DNA of 43,165 bases from contig JACGCK010000318.1 of assembly GCA_014925825.1 (NCBI GenBank), forward strand, positions 1 through 43,165. The letters are read 5' to 3'. Position numbers and translations under genes: made by a program. Numbering within the stretch: the stretch's first letter is position 1; every line of letters starts with the position of its first letter. The notes beneath the pieces were generated by a model. It was not told where the DNA came from. It ran no database searches and worked only from the letters and a program-made list of their open reading frames with translations. This stretch comes from Pholiota molesta (lineage: Eukaryota; Basidiomycota; Agaricomycetes; Agaricales; Strophariaceae). Of this stretch, positions 11,115 to 23,103 are shown piece by piece.

Positions 11115-12460
11115 ATGTCAGACCTTCTCACTCGCGCAGAAAAGTACTGGCAAGCCAAAGAAGCCTGGCTGAAATCATGCGGATACCAGCTTCGTTCACG
11201 CTATCAACCAGACTGGATTCCGTCTTGGATATCGGATCCGCCAGCCAATCGAATACTTGGACTATGGGAACGTGAAGACTACATCCATATGGCTGTAAGG
11301 AAAACCTTGACTGTCACTTCGTTTATAATTCTGTTAATCATCGTCATAGGCACCCACAATAATGGACGCCATTCGTATTAAGGATGGCGCAGCTGTTATA
11401 CTGAAGAAGGTCCACAAGTTAGGAAACGAATATGACCAAGAAGTAGAGATATCTCTATATCTGTCGTCGCCGGAGCTATTGAAGGATCCCCATAACCATT
11501 GTGTACCCGTTCATGAAATGTTGGAGATCCCTGATGATGAGGAATTTGTAATTCTGGTGATACCTCTGCTACGCCACTTTAAGTCCCCCCGCTTTGATAC
11601 CATTGGGGAGTGCATGGACTTTTTTCAGCAAGCTTTTAAGGTGAGAAAGCTTCCGTCTTTCATTCTCATTCGCCAACGGTGGTTGCATTCAGGGCCTTCA
11701 GTTTATTCACCAACGTCATATCGCTCATCGGTAAGTCTTCCACAAAGATGATTTCCCTACTGGCGACTTAAGAATAGGTTATATACAACAGTGACTGCAC
11801 TGGTCCAAACATTATGATGGACGGTTCAGAGCTATATCCCAAAGGATTTCATCCAGCAGAAGAGGATTACAATCGCGAGTTTACAGGCCCGGCCGAACAA
11901 GCATATACGCGTACCCAACGTCCTCCGAAATATTACTGGATCGACTTTGGCAATTCTGTTCGCTTCGACCCATCAAATAAGTCACCGCGAATTTCGCCAC
12001 TTCATGGAACTGATAAGACGGCCCCCGAATTTCGAGGTCCCAGTTCGCACGCACAGGAATTTGATCCATTTCCTACTGACATTTATTACCTCGGAAATCT
12101 TATGAGAATGTACTTTACGGAGGTATATGGCATATTCTTACCTCCATGGCACATGCTAATTTGAATTATTTCCAGGGGCATACTGAGCTCGGTTTCCCGA
12201 GAGTATATAGTTTAGGTTTTCTGAAGCCGCTCATTGATGATATGGTTCAAGATGATCCAGAGAGGCGGCCGACGATTGACCAGTGCGTCGTCCGCCTGGA
12301 CGACATCATTCGTAACCAGAGCTCGTGGACCCTCCGCTCACAAGTCTGGTACAGTAATGATCATATTTTCGGAATCATCTACCGTCTTTTTCCTCACTGG
12401 GCTCGCCGTCTCATCTACATTATCACTCAGACCCCTCCCATCCCTGACAGGGAATATTAA
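11115..12460 (+). CDS. protein-kinase-like protein A (HRD type), 374 aa
   Basis: A kinase-fold protein; substrate unknown. Model: exons 11115-11294, 11350-11640, 11693-11730, 11792-12122 and 12176-12460, all GT-AG with agreeing phases. Visible motifs in order: AVILKKV with the likely ATP-binding Lys (about 79-80), EVEISLYLSSPEL as helix C, GLQFIHQRHIAHRDCTG with HRD and the metal-binding Asn (about 169-176), YYWIDFGNS as the DFG motif (about 221-223), TAPEF as APE, and DPFPTDIYYLG. HRD is completed only by splicing the 38-nt exon 3. The glycine loop is not evident. Catalytic residues are present, so it could be active. The C-terminus (RLFPHWARRLIYI) is hydrophobic and basic. The next gene is its paralogue. 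Resembles a kinase-like family I associate with expansions in agaricomycetes. Confidence 0.88.
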
Positions 12461-13130
12461 AAGGCAGGTTCTATCTGCATGCTATTTTTGACTGTGATTC
12501 TGCGCAACTATGATTCAGTACTTCGTCATGTATACTTACACTATATATTTTGTTATGAAGTAATCCTAGGACTTGGACTTATTATTGTCAAGCAGAGTCA
12601 ATAACCCATCGCAAACCTGGGATGCGCCCCGCAACATCCACTACGATTTCAGACCGACGCAGCCTCGTATTTACTCACCTATTGCAGACTTATGCCTTCT
12701 CAGCACCTGCGGAGGTCAAATTTCGAAGGTTACAACGTGAATATTACTTGAGTAAATTTTATTGTCGTCGAGTGGTGGAATGTGAACAAGAGAAATTATT
12801 GTAATTTGTAAACCTTACTATAGAGAGAAAAGATACCTTCGACAACGATTATGAGATGGGCCAATTAATTCAAAGTACATACTCTATGCGCATACGTAGC
12901 AAGCCAATAGCAAGCACAATGGCAACTCCAAGTTTTAGTAAAAATTTCATATGGATAAAGTTGATATTTAATCCTCCTCGTGCGAGATAAGTGATAATGT
13001 AGCCCAGCCTATCGACGAGGCTGTCGTGATGCTGGTCGTGATCATGAAAACGGAGTCACCGGACCGCGCATTGTCGGGCGCTTATTTCCATTCTCATTCT
13101 TTCTTCACTCCCTCCTCGCTCTTAACGCCA
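12461..13130. other. spacer between the kinase-like paralogues
   Basis: It should contain the promoter of gene B. The word GCGCTTAT at 13078-13085 lies 46 bp before its ATG. No gene seen. Confidence 0.45.
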
Positions 13131-14469
13131 ATGGATGACCTATCTCCGGTTGAAAAACAATGGCGAAGCTTGAAAGTATGGCTTGAATCGTGTGGATACA
13201 TGCTTCGTCCACGCTTTCGAGCCGACTGGGTTCCTTCTTGGATTACGAATCCGCCATCTGCTGGCCAATATCCTTGGGCTAGAGAAGATTGGCTGAGCTC
13301 AAATGTACTTCATTATTCCTTGTCTATATGAGTTGCATTTACAAGTATATCAGGCACAACCGGTCATAGATGCCATTCGGGTGCATGACAACACACCAGT
13401 GATGTTGAAGAAAGTATTTAGGCCAGGAGCAAGCGAGGACGACGAAGAAGAAGACATCGCCCTCTATCTTTCTTCACCAGAACTTTTGAGTGATCCTCGA
13501 AACCATGCTGTACCCATTTACGATGTATTGCAGATACCCAATGACAACAAATATGATCTCCTGGTAATGCCACTTCTGCGACCATTTGACTCTCCCCGTT
13601 TCGACACAATTGGCGAATGTATGGACTTCCTTCGACAAATATTTCAGGCGAGCAAATTACTAGATGGGTTAAATGCTTTCTTATCCCTGATTACTCAGTA
13701 CAGGGCCTCCAATTTCTGCATCACCATCTTATCGCGCATCGGTATTAACTATTGTTTCGCCATCTTCACTCCCTGGTTAACTGTACCTGTTCTTATCAGA
13801 GACTGCACCGGACTCAACGTAATGTTGGATGCATCCGGCATGTATCCAAAGGGATTTCACCCTCGACGACAGGACCGAAATATTGAATTCACAGGCCCCG
13901 CAGAACAGAGATACACACGTACCCAACGGCCCCCGAAATATTATTGGATCGATTTCGGTTTAGCGGCACGCTTTTCTCGAGAAACTGAATCCTTTCAAAT
14001 TCCTATCTTACGAGGCAACGATAAAACTGTTCCAGAACATCAAGATCCGAAATACATGCAACAATTATGTGACCCGTTTCCTACTGACATTTATTATCTT
14101 GGGAACCTCGTCAGAGAATTCTTTACTGAGGTATGTATATTATTATCTCTGGTGATCATTTAACCAATTCTAATCACTCTCTTCTAGGGCAATTTAGAGT
14201 TTGGATTTAGCCAGAAAATCGGCTTGGACTTCATTAAACCTCTCGTCGATGATATGGTTCAGGACGACCCTTCAAGAAGGCCTAACATTGACGAATGTGT
14301 CATTCGTCTCGAAGAAATTATTCACTCCCAGAGCTCCTGGACGCTACGGTCTCAAGTGTGGCACAATACTGATAATATCTTTGGCTTTCTGTATCGCCTA
14401 TTCCCTCACTGGGCGCGCCGCATTATCTATGTTATTACACAAACACCACCTATACCACAGAGGAAGTAA
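13131..14469 (+). CDS. protein-kinase-like protein B (HRD type), 372 aa; tandem paralogue of A
   Basis: Model: exons 13131-13304, 13354-13647, 13704-13741, 13800-14130 and 14188-14469. Exons 3 and 4 are exactly the same length as in gene A (38 and 331 nt). The second intron begins with GC (CAG|GCGAGC) at the position where A has AAG|GTGAGA. Only this GC-AG splice restores GLQFLHHHLIAHRDCTG, so I accept it. Other motifs: PVMLKKV (Lys), DIALYLSSPEL, YYWIDFGLAARF (DFG) and DPFPTDIYYLG. In place of APE it reads TVPEH. The ATG at 13131 is chosen over an in-frame upstream one at 13026 because it aligns with the start of A. Same likely role as A, and diverged enough that the duplication is not recent. 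Confidence 0.86.
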
Positions 14470-15182
14470 GTGGTTGGTTATGGTACTTATCGCGAATGTA
14501 GTATATATATGTATATGTATCTCTAGTCTGTTATATTGCGTCATGCTCAGAATTTGAACATGGCCATCTGAGTTTCTCCTGTAATGCAAGTGTCAACGAG
14601 CCATATCTGCACCCGATGCGCGGGCTTGCGCGCTTATTACTGACAGATGCTTGTTGAAAACGAAGCCCATGCTGAAGTGATAAATTTGTATCCTTACTTC
14701 ACAGCATACTTACAGTGGCAAGAGGCTTGGGTAGTAGGCAACCTGTAATGATATTGCATTGTCATTGAGCAATGAGCCGCTGCGCACTCCCAAGCTTCAA
14801 TTGAAGTCCTGCTATCAACCTTGGATTAATTGTTATCTTTCCGACATCTTTTGGGACGTTTACGGCAATCTCAAATGTCCTTTCTCGTCTCACATTAACT
14901 GTTCTGTGAGCCTTGACATGAGACTGGAAACCTAGGTGCTATTGGTGGAGATGGGTTTTTGATGAATGATCCGCCCATGGCGGAGCGCACGTTGGACGAC
15001 TCGCAGGGATAGGGATTCCTCAGATGCGACACTGTCACACTCACACACACTTCAATGTTGGCGCCATATATAACCTAAACCGACCATGATTGACTGATTT
15101 ACCATGATCAGAGTTTGTTCCTACCAACTGTCAAGCGAAATAATTTCCAACTAATTGCCTTGTGCTACTGAAAAGCACTAGA
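14470..15182. other. intergenic, promoter of the calmodulin-like gene
   Basis: No gene seen. Holds a GCGCTTAT word at 14630-14637 and a CATATATAACC TATA-like stretch at about 15064, some 120 bp before the calmodulin-like ATG. Confidence 0.45.
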
Positions 15183-16195
15183 ATGGCCGCAGTTATCGTA
15201 TGTCTTTCCAAAGAGCCCAGATCAGAATTTGCTGAATGAACTGCTTTCTTTCTTTCTTTCTAGACCGAAGGTTAGTTAGATCGCGTCGAATTTCCGCAGA
15301 CAGCGCGTCTGCTACATAGCCAACGTTCAAACATAGTCTGACGATAATTTCCCTTGATCTGCAAACGTCCAACAGAAGAGCTTTCAAGTACGTTGTCTCA
15401 GTCTTGTCGTAGGGCTTTGGCGCCCATCTGACCCTCTCTCTTCCGATTCGAAAACCCCATCAGCCTATAAAGACGCTTTCTTATCGTTTGATAGAGGTGC
15501 GCCCAATTCCTGATCTGCAATCGCCTCATCGTACCCTTCCTCAATCCACGCTCTACAGACGGAGATGGCACCATCACGACCTCCGAGCTAGGCACAGTGA
15601 TGCGCTCCCTGGGACGCAACCCCACTGATGTCGAGCTGGAAGGGATACTGAAGAGTGTCGACAAGGACCAGAATGGGACGATCGAGTTCTCCGAATTTGT
15701 GGACCTGATGGGACGTAGCCAGCAAACGCTATCTCCAGGCGCCGAGCCTCAGGACGAGCTGTTCCAGGCCTTCAGCGTTTTTGATAAGGATGCGAGTGGG
15801 AAGATTAGCCTTACTGAGCTGGAGACCGTAATGAATAACGTCGTAGGTAAGGATTTACTGACTTCTTTGTCACACATCTATCTGCGTGTGGGCGCTTCGC
15901 TGATATATCATTTTATTTTTTCCTATGCAGGCGAGCATCTGACGCAAGAAGAGCTGGGAATTATGATTGAGGAGGCTGACTTGGATGGAGATAATGAGAT
16001 CAGTTTTGCAGGTGCGTGCACTCTATAATCTCACCTTTCGCATACTTCTCTACGAATAACTGAGCTAACGATCTATAATTTGACAGAATTCAAGAAGGTA
16101 GAATTCCGTCCCGATCTCTTGAAGAGAAGTAACTAATATCTGGGCCATGAATTTTACAGATGGTCGCAGGCACAGAACGAAGCACGTCTAGCTGA
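15183..16195 (+). CDS. calmodulin-like protein, four EF-hands, 160 aa, eight exons
   Basis: A Ca2+ sensor of the calmodulin family. Exons 15183-15197, 15264-15270, 15376-15387, 15464-15496, 15559-15846, 15931-16011, 16087-16097 and 16160-16195 join in phase, giving [20 protein letters not shown] and on. EF loops: [12 protein letters not shown] (21-32), [12 protein letters not shown] (57-68), [12 protein letters not shown] (98-109) and [12 protein letters not shown] (135-146). All keep acidic residues at 1, 3 and 12; loop 4 has Asn in place of Gly at position 6. EF1 and the [13 protein letters not shown] linker are close to calmodulin, while the rest is well diverged. The central linker is longer than usual ([12 protein letters not shown]) and the C-terminus ends GTERSTSS. 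Probably a divergent paralogue rather than the single conserved calmodulin. The 7-, 12- and 11-nt exons are needed to rebuild the N-terminus and the fourth hand. Confidence 0.88.
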
Positions 16196-16525
16196 ATGCA
16201 TGCTCTCGTCTTGCTCTTATCTAATAAACAAGATACATACCCATATTATCGCTACCCAATTTATTGCTCCAGATGTATACCTCCTTTTTTGTTTGTTCTG
16301 AGTAATGAGTTCTCTCAATGATTTGGTATGATCAAATATAACCGACTTTCACAAAGCATCCTTCAAGAGAAACATATCCTGGTATTGATTAAGATATTGG
16401 AACAGGGATTGGGCGACAGTGACCAATTGTCCGCACGAACTCCATCCTAGGGTTTCTAGATAGTCATGTGTCTGGATATATAGCAAATAAAAGCAAAGAA
16501 ATAATATAAAATTACAAGATAACAT
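16196..16525. other. spacer between convergent calmodulin-like and ABC transporter genes
   Basis: Contains 3' flanks only. An AATAAA-like ATAAACAAG occurs at about 16223; no gene. Confidence 0.5.
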
Positions 16526-19500
16526 TTAACTCGAACCCGAAGCGCTGTTCTTGTTTTCTGCCATGGCATAAAGCAACTTTTTATCGCCACTGCCATCCAC
16601 AAGAGCCTTGAATTGGCCTCCTTTCTTTTGCAGTAAAACTTGAGGAGAGTCGAACTCAACCTGATGAAAGTGTGCAAATGAGCATTGAATTTATCAAGCG
16701 AAGCTGAAAATCAAAAGACTCACAATGCGACCATTATCCAATACCATCTGCGATAAATTATTGATTGTCAATATATGGCGCATCATTGTTAAGAACACCA
16801 GCGACCCACAATTTTGTCTGCGTCCATGATGGTTTGCAGACGATGGGCAACAGTTAGGACAGTCACGTCCGTCCCAAGCTCATGGCGCAATGAAGATTGG
16901 ATAATGGCATCAGTTTTGTGATCTATAACGAAGCGATGGGTCAGTAGCAGACTCAAAGATAGATATTATAAGTTGTTCCGTACCGATAGCAGAAGTAGCT
17001 GCATAATAACTGTCAGTAGTGATAACACAAATTCACCAAGACAAATACGCACCTTCATCCAAAATTAGTAGCTTGCTGTTGCGAACAATAGCCCTTGCTA
17101 ATGCAATGATTTGACGCTGGCCAACAGACAAGTTATTTCCTCCGCTGGATATATCACTGTCCAGTGTGAGACGAGCGTCATCGGTTTCGTTTTGAAGTGT
17201 GAAAAGGCCCGATGCGCGCAGAGCGTTGTTGAGTGTAAGGTCGTCATGCTGGTCAAATGGATCTAAGTTGCGTCTAAGGGTGCCTAATTTCAAAGTTTTA
17301 TCAATTCACTGTTCATGTCGGTGGATAGCTCGCACCTACCGCTTAGAAGCTCTGGCATTTGGGGAATAATTGTGATATTGGACCTGAGGTCGTCCAAGTT
17401 GACTTTATTCGTTGGTAGCCCGTCGTAAAAGACCTCTCCATCAGTGACGATGCAACGCAAAAGAGAAAGAGTCAGAGAGCTCTTTCCGCTGCCCGTTCTT
17501 CCGACTGAGGAAGTAATAACATGAAAATTAATTTCCTCTCTTGATGTAGCAAAAACTTGCCTATGCCAACCCTTTCTCCAGCTTTGACGTGGAAAGAGAG
17601 GTCATGAAGCACCTTGGGACCAGTCTGATTTAAGGAAAAAAGAAAAAAAAGTTGAGAATCATCAAAAAGCAGTCGGGAAAGCAAATATTCATACCGAAGA
17701 ATATTTAGCTGAGAGATTGTTAACACGGAGCTCTCCGCTGGTCGGCCATGCTGCTGGAGGCTTTCCAGCTTCCGTAGATTTTGGCTCATGATCAATGTCA
17801 ATGTAAGCTTGAATACGCTCCAGGCTGTAGAAACAAACAGTCAAATTCAGTTCAGAAGGGGTAGGGGATCTTTTAGCACACCTGTTCGCCTGGACCTCAA
17901 ATTCGTTGTAACATCTGACCAACCACAGAATCATAGCGCAAAATTCGAGAGCCATGTTTAAGGAGAATCCAACGTTAGCAGCGCTGAGGTTCTTGCGAAT
18001 AAGAAGATATGATGCTAGACCGGTGGTAAGCGTAGCTCCAAGTGCATCAATCCTGATACCAATCCATCGATTGATGTTGTAGGACATTCGTGACATTTTC
18101 GTGAAATGGTCAATGCGTTTCAACGACTCTGTTTTGAAGGCTTCTTGAGCTCCATATGCGCGAATAGAGACTACAATCACGCAGGTTAACGAAGATAATA
18201 CACAGGTTCAAGAGAAGAGCACTCACTCAACCCAGCAATAGCAGCACCAAAATGGGCCAAGACGGGTGAGCGTGCATTGCTCATCTCGCGCTTGACAGAC
18301 ATCTGAGCTTTCAGGTAAATGTTGCCAATATAGACGCCCAATGCAGCAACCACAATTCCGGGAATAAGAAATAATGGCGTGAAGATGACAGGCCCCATAA
18401 GTCTGACAAACATGCATAATGCGAGTTCGACAACAGCAGCGAAAGTCTGTGCAATACTGCCATCAATGGACGCGATATCTTGAGTGCAGCGAGCGATGAT
18501 TCGAGAGGCAGGTGTCTCATCCAACCAGCTATTAGTGGCGATTAAGTAATTTTTGTGCGATAAACATTGAAAATGAGCTAACCGAAGGGTAGATCCAAGC
18601 ACAGAATCTATCAGTTGAGCATTGACTTTTCGAGAAGCTCGTAGAGTTCCGAGATTGTAGATCGTTGCGGCGACAACATAGATGAGTACAGAGGCGACTA
18701 GTATAGTAGAATACAAGGAAAGATAACTATCATAAAGGTGCGAATATTAGCAACTCCGACCTCTCCGTAAAATGAGTTCGGAACTTACAATGGTACCCGA
18801 ACATCTTCAGGTGCATGAGTTTCGTATTGTGAGCCCCAGAATCCGAGGAACCAGAGCGCAACCATACTGCCGCCGTGCATGAGAGCGAGGCCCAACATCC
18901 ATGCAGCCAAGAAGAAAATGGGGTTGTCTCCTCCGAGGCCTTTCAGGAAAAGCATGAGAGACTTCCGAGTTACGCGGCCCTCAGCAATTTCTTCGGCCAG
19001 AATTAGTTTTCCATCTGGTTGCCCACCTTCTTTCTTCACAGTGTCAATGACTTCCTTCTCGATTTCAGCTTCGTCCTGTTCCTGTTCGACTTCATGTGCG
19101 AGAGTTGGGTCAGCAAGAACGGCTGATATATCATTTCCGACGGCATGGGCAACGCCATCTGAGCCAATTGTTACGATGTGATCCGCGATAGATGCAGTAA
19201 GGGCAATATTGTGCGTCTGAATAAACAGTCAAAGATGGTAGACAGGGAGATTTGAGTAGCGACAACTCACCACAAGCAATATAGTTCGTCCGCGGATTAG
19301 ATCTCCTTTCAGACATTCCTCAACGATCCATTTTGACCTACATATGGTTGAGAGAAGTTAAGGGTCTCAAACGAGCAAAGCATACGTATGGACATCGAGT
19401 GCTGCAAGGACGTCGTCGAGCAAAATGATTTGCGCCGAGGAGTAAACCGCGCGGGCCAAAGTCACTCGGGCCTGTCTTCGTTAGCAAAAGACTATGACTC

Positions 19501-22500
19501 AGAAAGTATGAATACCTTTTGTCCTCCACTAATGAGTATACCGTGTCAGTTTCAGAGCACGCGGAAATTAGCAACAGGATATTACCTGAGAGTCAAACCC
19601 TTTTCACCAACTTCCGTCTTATCGCCCGCCTCGAACAATTCGAAATCACGCTTAAGAGCACACTGATGGATGACTAAAAAAAGGATTGAATTCAGTATGC
19701 GTAAAAATTGGAAATCATGTTTTGAGGGTTGTACCTTTTTGATATCGTTCTTCGTCATACGGGGATCCAAACAAGATGTTATCTCTGATCGTCTCGTTTT
19801 GAACCCACGATTCTTGGGCAGCATATGCGATTCCTCCGCTGCGTGGAAGGCTATACCACGAATCAATTGTAGATGGTATAAAGTGCATTTCACCTAGGAA
19901 GGACTCCAAGTGAGATCAATTTCACATGACGATAACGACAATGAATTTACCAAGTAGTGCCATCAAGATTGAAGTTTTACCAGACCCACTGGATATTTAT
20001 TGTCAGCAAATATGTTTCAATCAAATATGTTTTTACTCACGTAGGTCCAACGATGAGGTTAATGGTATTTGGCTGGAAGGTGAGATCACCTTCAATTTTG
20101 AGCTTGAACAATCTGGACGACGGAGTTTGCGTCCCGTCCTCATCTTCCTTTGACCACGTAAACGCAGCATTCCTGAATCCGATCACGCCTTCAGGCGCCG
20201 ATGCTTGAACAAGATGAGTGTTACTCTCAATGTCGTCAGCAAATTCGTCCAATAGTTCTGTCTCCCGTAGGAAATTGCCGACGCGGTCCAACGACACTTT
20301 GCCTGATCATTCATCAGCGTCACTGAATAAAGCAAGGGGCTTTAGCATGCTAACCTTTCATCAAAAGGCTAAACATGTAAGAAGAACGATGAAGAAGACT
20401 TCGAACAATGTCAAAGACTGCCATGCTGGAGAATACTTTTGATGCTATTAAGATAGACCATTGAATACTTATAGACATATTTAATAGAGAATTTGTTGAC
20501 ATACCGTTCAAACTCTGTCCCATTATCAAAGTATACGTCCCGTAGGTGACCAACATAGTAACCGTTGGAATGATGAAGCTCATGCATGGTAAATATACTG
20601 AATTAGCATAGACTCCGAGGTCAACTTACTTGATAATGTCATTCATTAAATTGATGACCTATACGAGGGTCAATATATCGCCTAGACATATGAGAACCTA
20701 ACCCACCTTATCTTTCCATAGCCACGTTAATTCATCTTCTCGTTTGCCGGCCAGACTCTTGCTCATCTTCCTTTCCCAGCCAAATAGCTTGATCATCCTA
20801 AGAACTCCGACAGCTTCATAGTATAGATAATTAGATTTGCGATATTTGAGAGAAAAAAACACAAACAGGACTAACTTTCTGTGACCGCTTCCACTCGAGC
20901 GTCAGTCTGAGAGTAGGCGTAAATTGTCAGTTGTCAGCCCATGTTGTACAAAGACGGTTATCCCACCCTCTCCATTTTCTCTGTCTGGATCTTTTGCATC
21001 CTGCTGGCAAGATAGCCCGGAGCGGGAAGGAGTAGTATAATGCTAGCGAAACCAACGATGGCACTAGAGATGAACTCTCGAGTTAAATCTGTTATTGCGA
21101 CGAATAGCATTCCGGTCTTACCTCCATCCGAGAACGATATATAGGAAAATGACGGAAAGGGCCATTTCAAGAGGAACCTGAACAACTGATTTTGAAAATT
21201 AGTCATTCGAAGTTCTGCGTAAACCACATGAAAGCCGACGTACCGAGCATGAGGAAATCTTTAGAACCTATGATGTTGTCGACATCAACGGTGACCAGTG
21301 TATTGATCTTGCCAATGAGATTGTCTTTCTTTTTCTTCTCTTTCGCTGAACCTTCTGTGGTTGTAGAACCTGCTTTTGATTTACCTTTAGCAGTGGTCGA
21401 TTGCGAGCTAGTAGACTCGGAATCGCTACTTTCAACAGCAGCAGTAGATTCCTCGATAGATCCGGTATCTGGTGTCTCCGCGGGCGTAACAGCCTGACTA
21501 GTTGTGGAATCTTTTTCATTCGACGACTCGGCCTTGAATCGAATGCGGAGACTGTGTTCAAAGACGAGTTCCGTGATGATTCCTTGCGTCCGAGCGAGGG
21601 TCCTGGTACCGACGTAAATATACCACTGGAAGCATATCGATACGAATATGGGGCCAAGGAATAATGCAACAACCCAAAGCCAGGGCCGGATGTAGTCGTC
21701 ATTTCCCGATGTCTCCAAAGACCTGTGGTAGATATGTCAGTTTACGTGTTGAATTAAGGATAAAGGCAAGCGAACGCTAGAATCCGATTCACGGCCACTG
21801 GGGATGCAAAGCTCGCAAAGACCATAAGAACGATAGAGGTGGTCATGGAAATGTACTCCCAAACTACGTCGAAAGATTTAACGATATTCAGTATGATTAT
21901 AAATTGGAGGAGCTTACAGAAAACGCGCAGGAAACTGAAGGCTAGATGTTCCTTCTTGGCGCCGCGGAAAGGATCGAGATACTTTGGAAATAAGATGCGT
22001 TAAACTTAAGAGCGGTATAGGTATTAAATCTCTCTTACAGGAAACGCATCCGCGGTAAGTTTCTTCGAATAATCATAATCCGCAAGGGAGGTAGCCGTTC
22101 GTGGGAGAGATGAGGAACTCTGTAGGCTTCAAAAATGACAGGATCCAAGAACGTAAAGAGCAGCAACGAAATTATGGAAGCCGTTTGTTCAGGATTAGGG
22201 ACTTTCATTGGGTTCTAAAAACAATTTCATTATTTTCACACCCTATTGTAACCAAATGAAATCGGACATACCTTGGGATCCACAGGAATATATTGCCTAG
22301 GTATGAACAAGGGAATGACCACCGCAACCGTGGTCAAAATGCCAAGCTTTACCCATAAAATAGGTCCTTCCGCTGCATCCACAGGTCCATGTGAGTATGT
22401 AGCAAGAGGCCAGAAATCCCTATATGCATAAACTACAAAGGTAGTGAGGAGAACAAGATTATTATGCCGCGTAATTCGTTGATTCCAGCCACCAGCTACC

Positions 22501-23103
22501 AGGGATAGCGTGGCTAAGAATGAACTATACAACTACACGTTGTTTTTAGTGAGATACATGAGCTTAAAAACGATTGACTACGCACAAATGTAATTGTGAC
22601 AGCGACGTTGGGGAGGATATCGGCGTGAAAGGTGACATCCCATCCCAGATTCCGTGGTCCGTTCTTCTTGGCGAGAACACCGACGAGTGATAGAGAGAAT
22701 AATGCCAGACAGCCTAGTAGCCGTGCTATTTTGAACGCGTATATAGTTAATCCTCCATGTGTACTCGCATGCTCCCTTATCCTAGCGACAATGCCACAAG
22801 TAGAAACCACGCTCGCATCTGTTGTAACCGCGGACTTCACTTCCGGACTGGTTTCCTTGTCTGAAAACAACCTTCGATGTAATATTTGCACAAGCAGTAT
22901 CACAGCAGAGAGGAGGGTTGCGAGAACGGGGACGAGGAGGAGTTGTTTCCATCTGAAGAATCGCATCGTCAGCTTTAGGAAAGCGAGTCCACGAACTGGT
23001 ATACGTACGCGTCGTCGCTGTAGGTTGATTGCAGCCTATTCCACGTAAACGCGTAAAATGCGCTGGGATTGGTCTGGTCGAGGAATGCCGCCGTCGCAGG
23101 CAT
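16526..23103 (-). CDS. ABCC-type (MRP/YOR1-like) ABC transporter, full length, about 33 exons
   Basis: A multidrug-resistance-type exporter with extra N-terminal membrane segments, then TMD1-NBD1-TMD2-NBD2. ATG at 23103 (MPATAAFLDQTNPS), stop at 16526-16528. NBD1: GPTGSGKTS Walker A (split by an intron at about 20040), LSGGQKARVTLARA signature and IILLDDVLAALD. NBD2: GRTGSGKSS, LSVGQRQIIALARA and LLILDEATSAID. Membrane blocks include PLEMALSVIFLYIVLGWSA and SMVALWFLGFW. A Ser/Thr/Lys-rich insert (about 21320-21560) sits in the cytoplasmic loop of TMD1 before GKINTLVTVDVDNI. Notable splicing: a 13-nt exon (19516-19528) encodes the GGQK of the first signature, a 15-nt exon (16984-16998) encodes the TSAI after the second Walker B, and a GC-AG intron (17505-17560) splits the second Walker A. 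One frame break at about 22081-22085 interrupts the conserved HLSHERLPPL-ADYDYSKKL segment. Substrate unknown; plasma or vacuolar membrane expected. Confidence 0.9.

Noticed and set aside
22060..22120. 56-nt intron (GTTCCT...TCGAAG) in the ABC transporter instead of a frame break
   Set aside because: It would remove the conserved HLSHERLPPLADYD-type segment, and the donor and branch are poor; kept only as an alternative.
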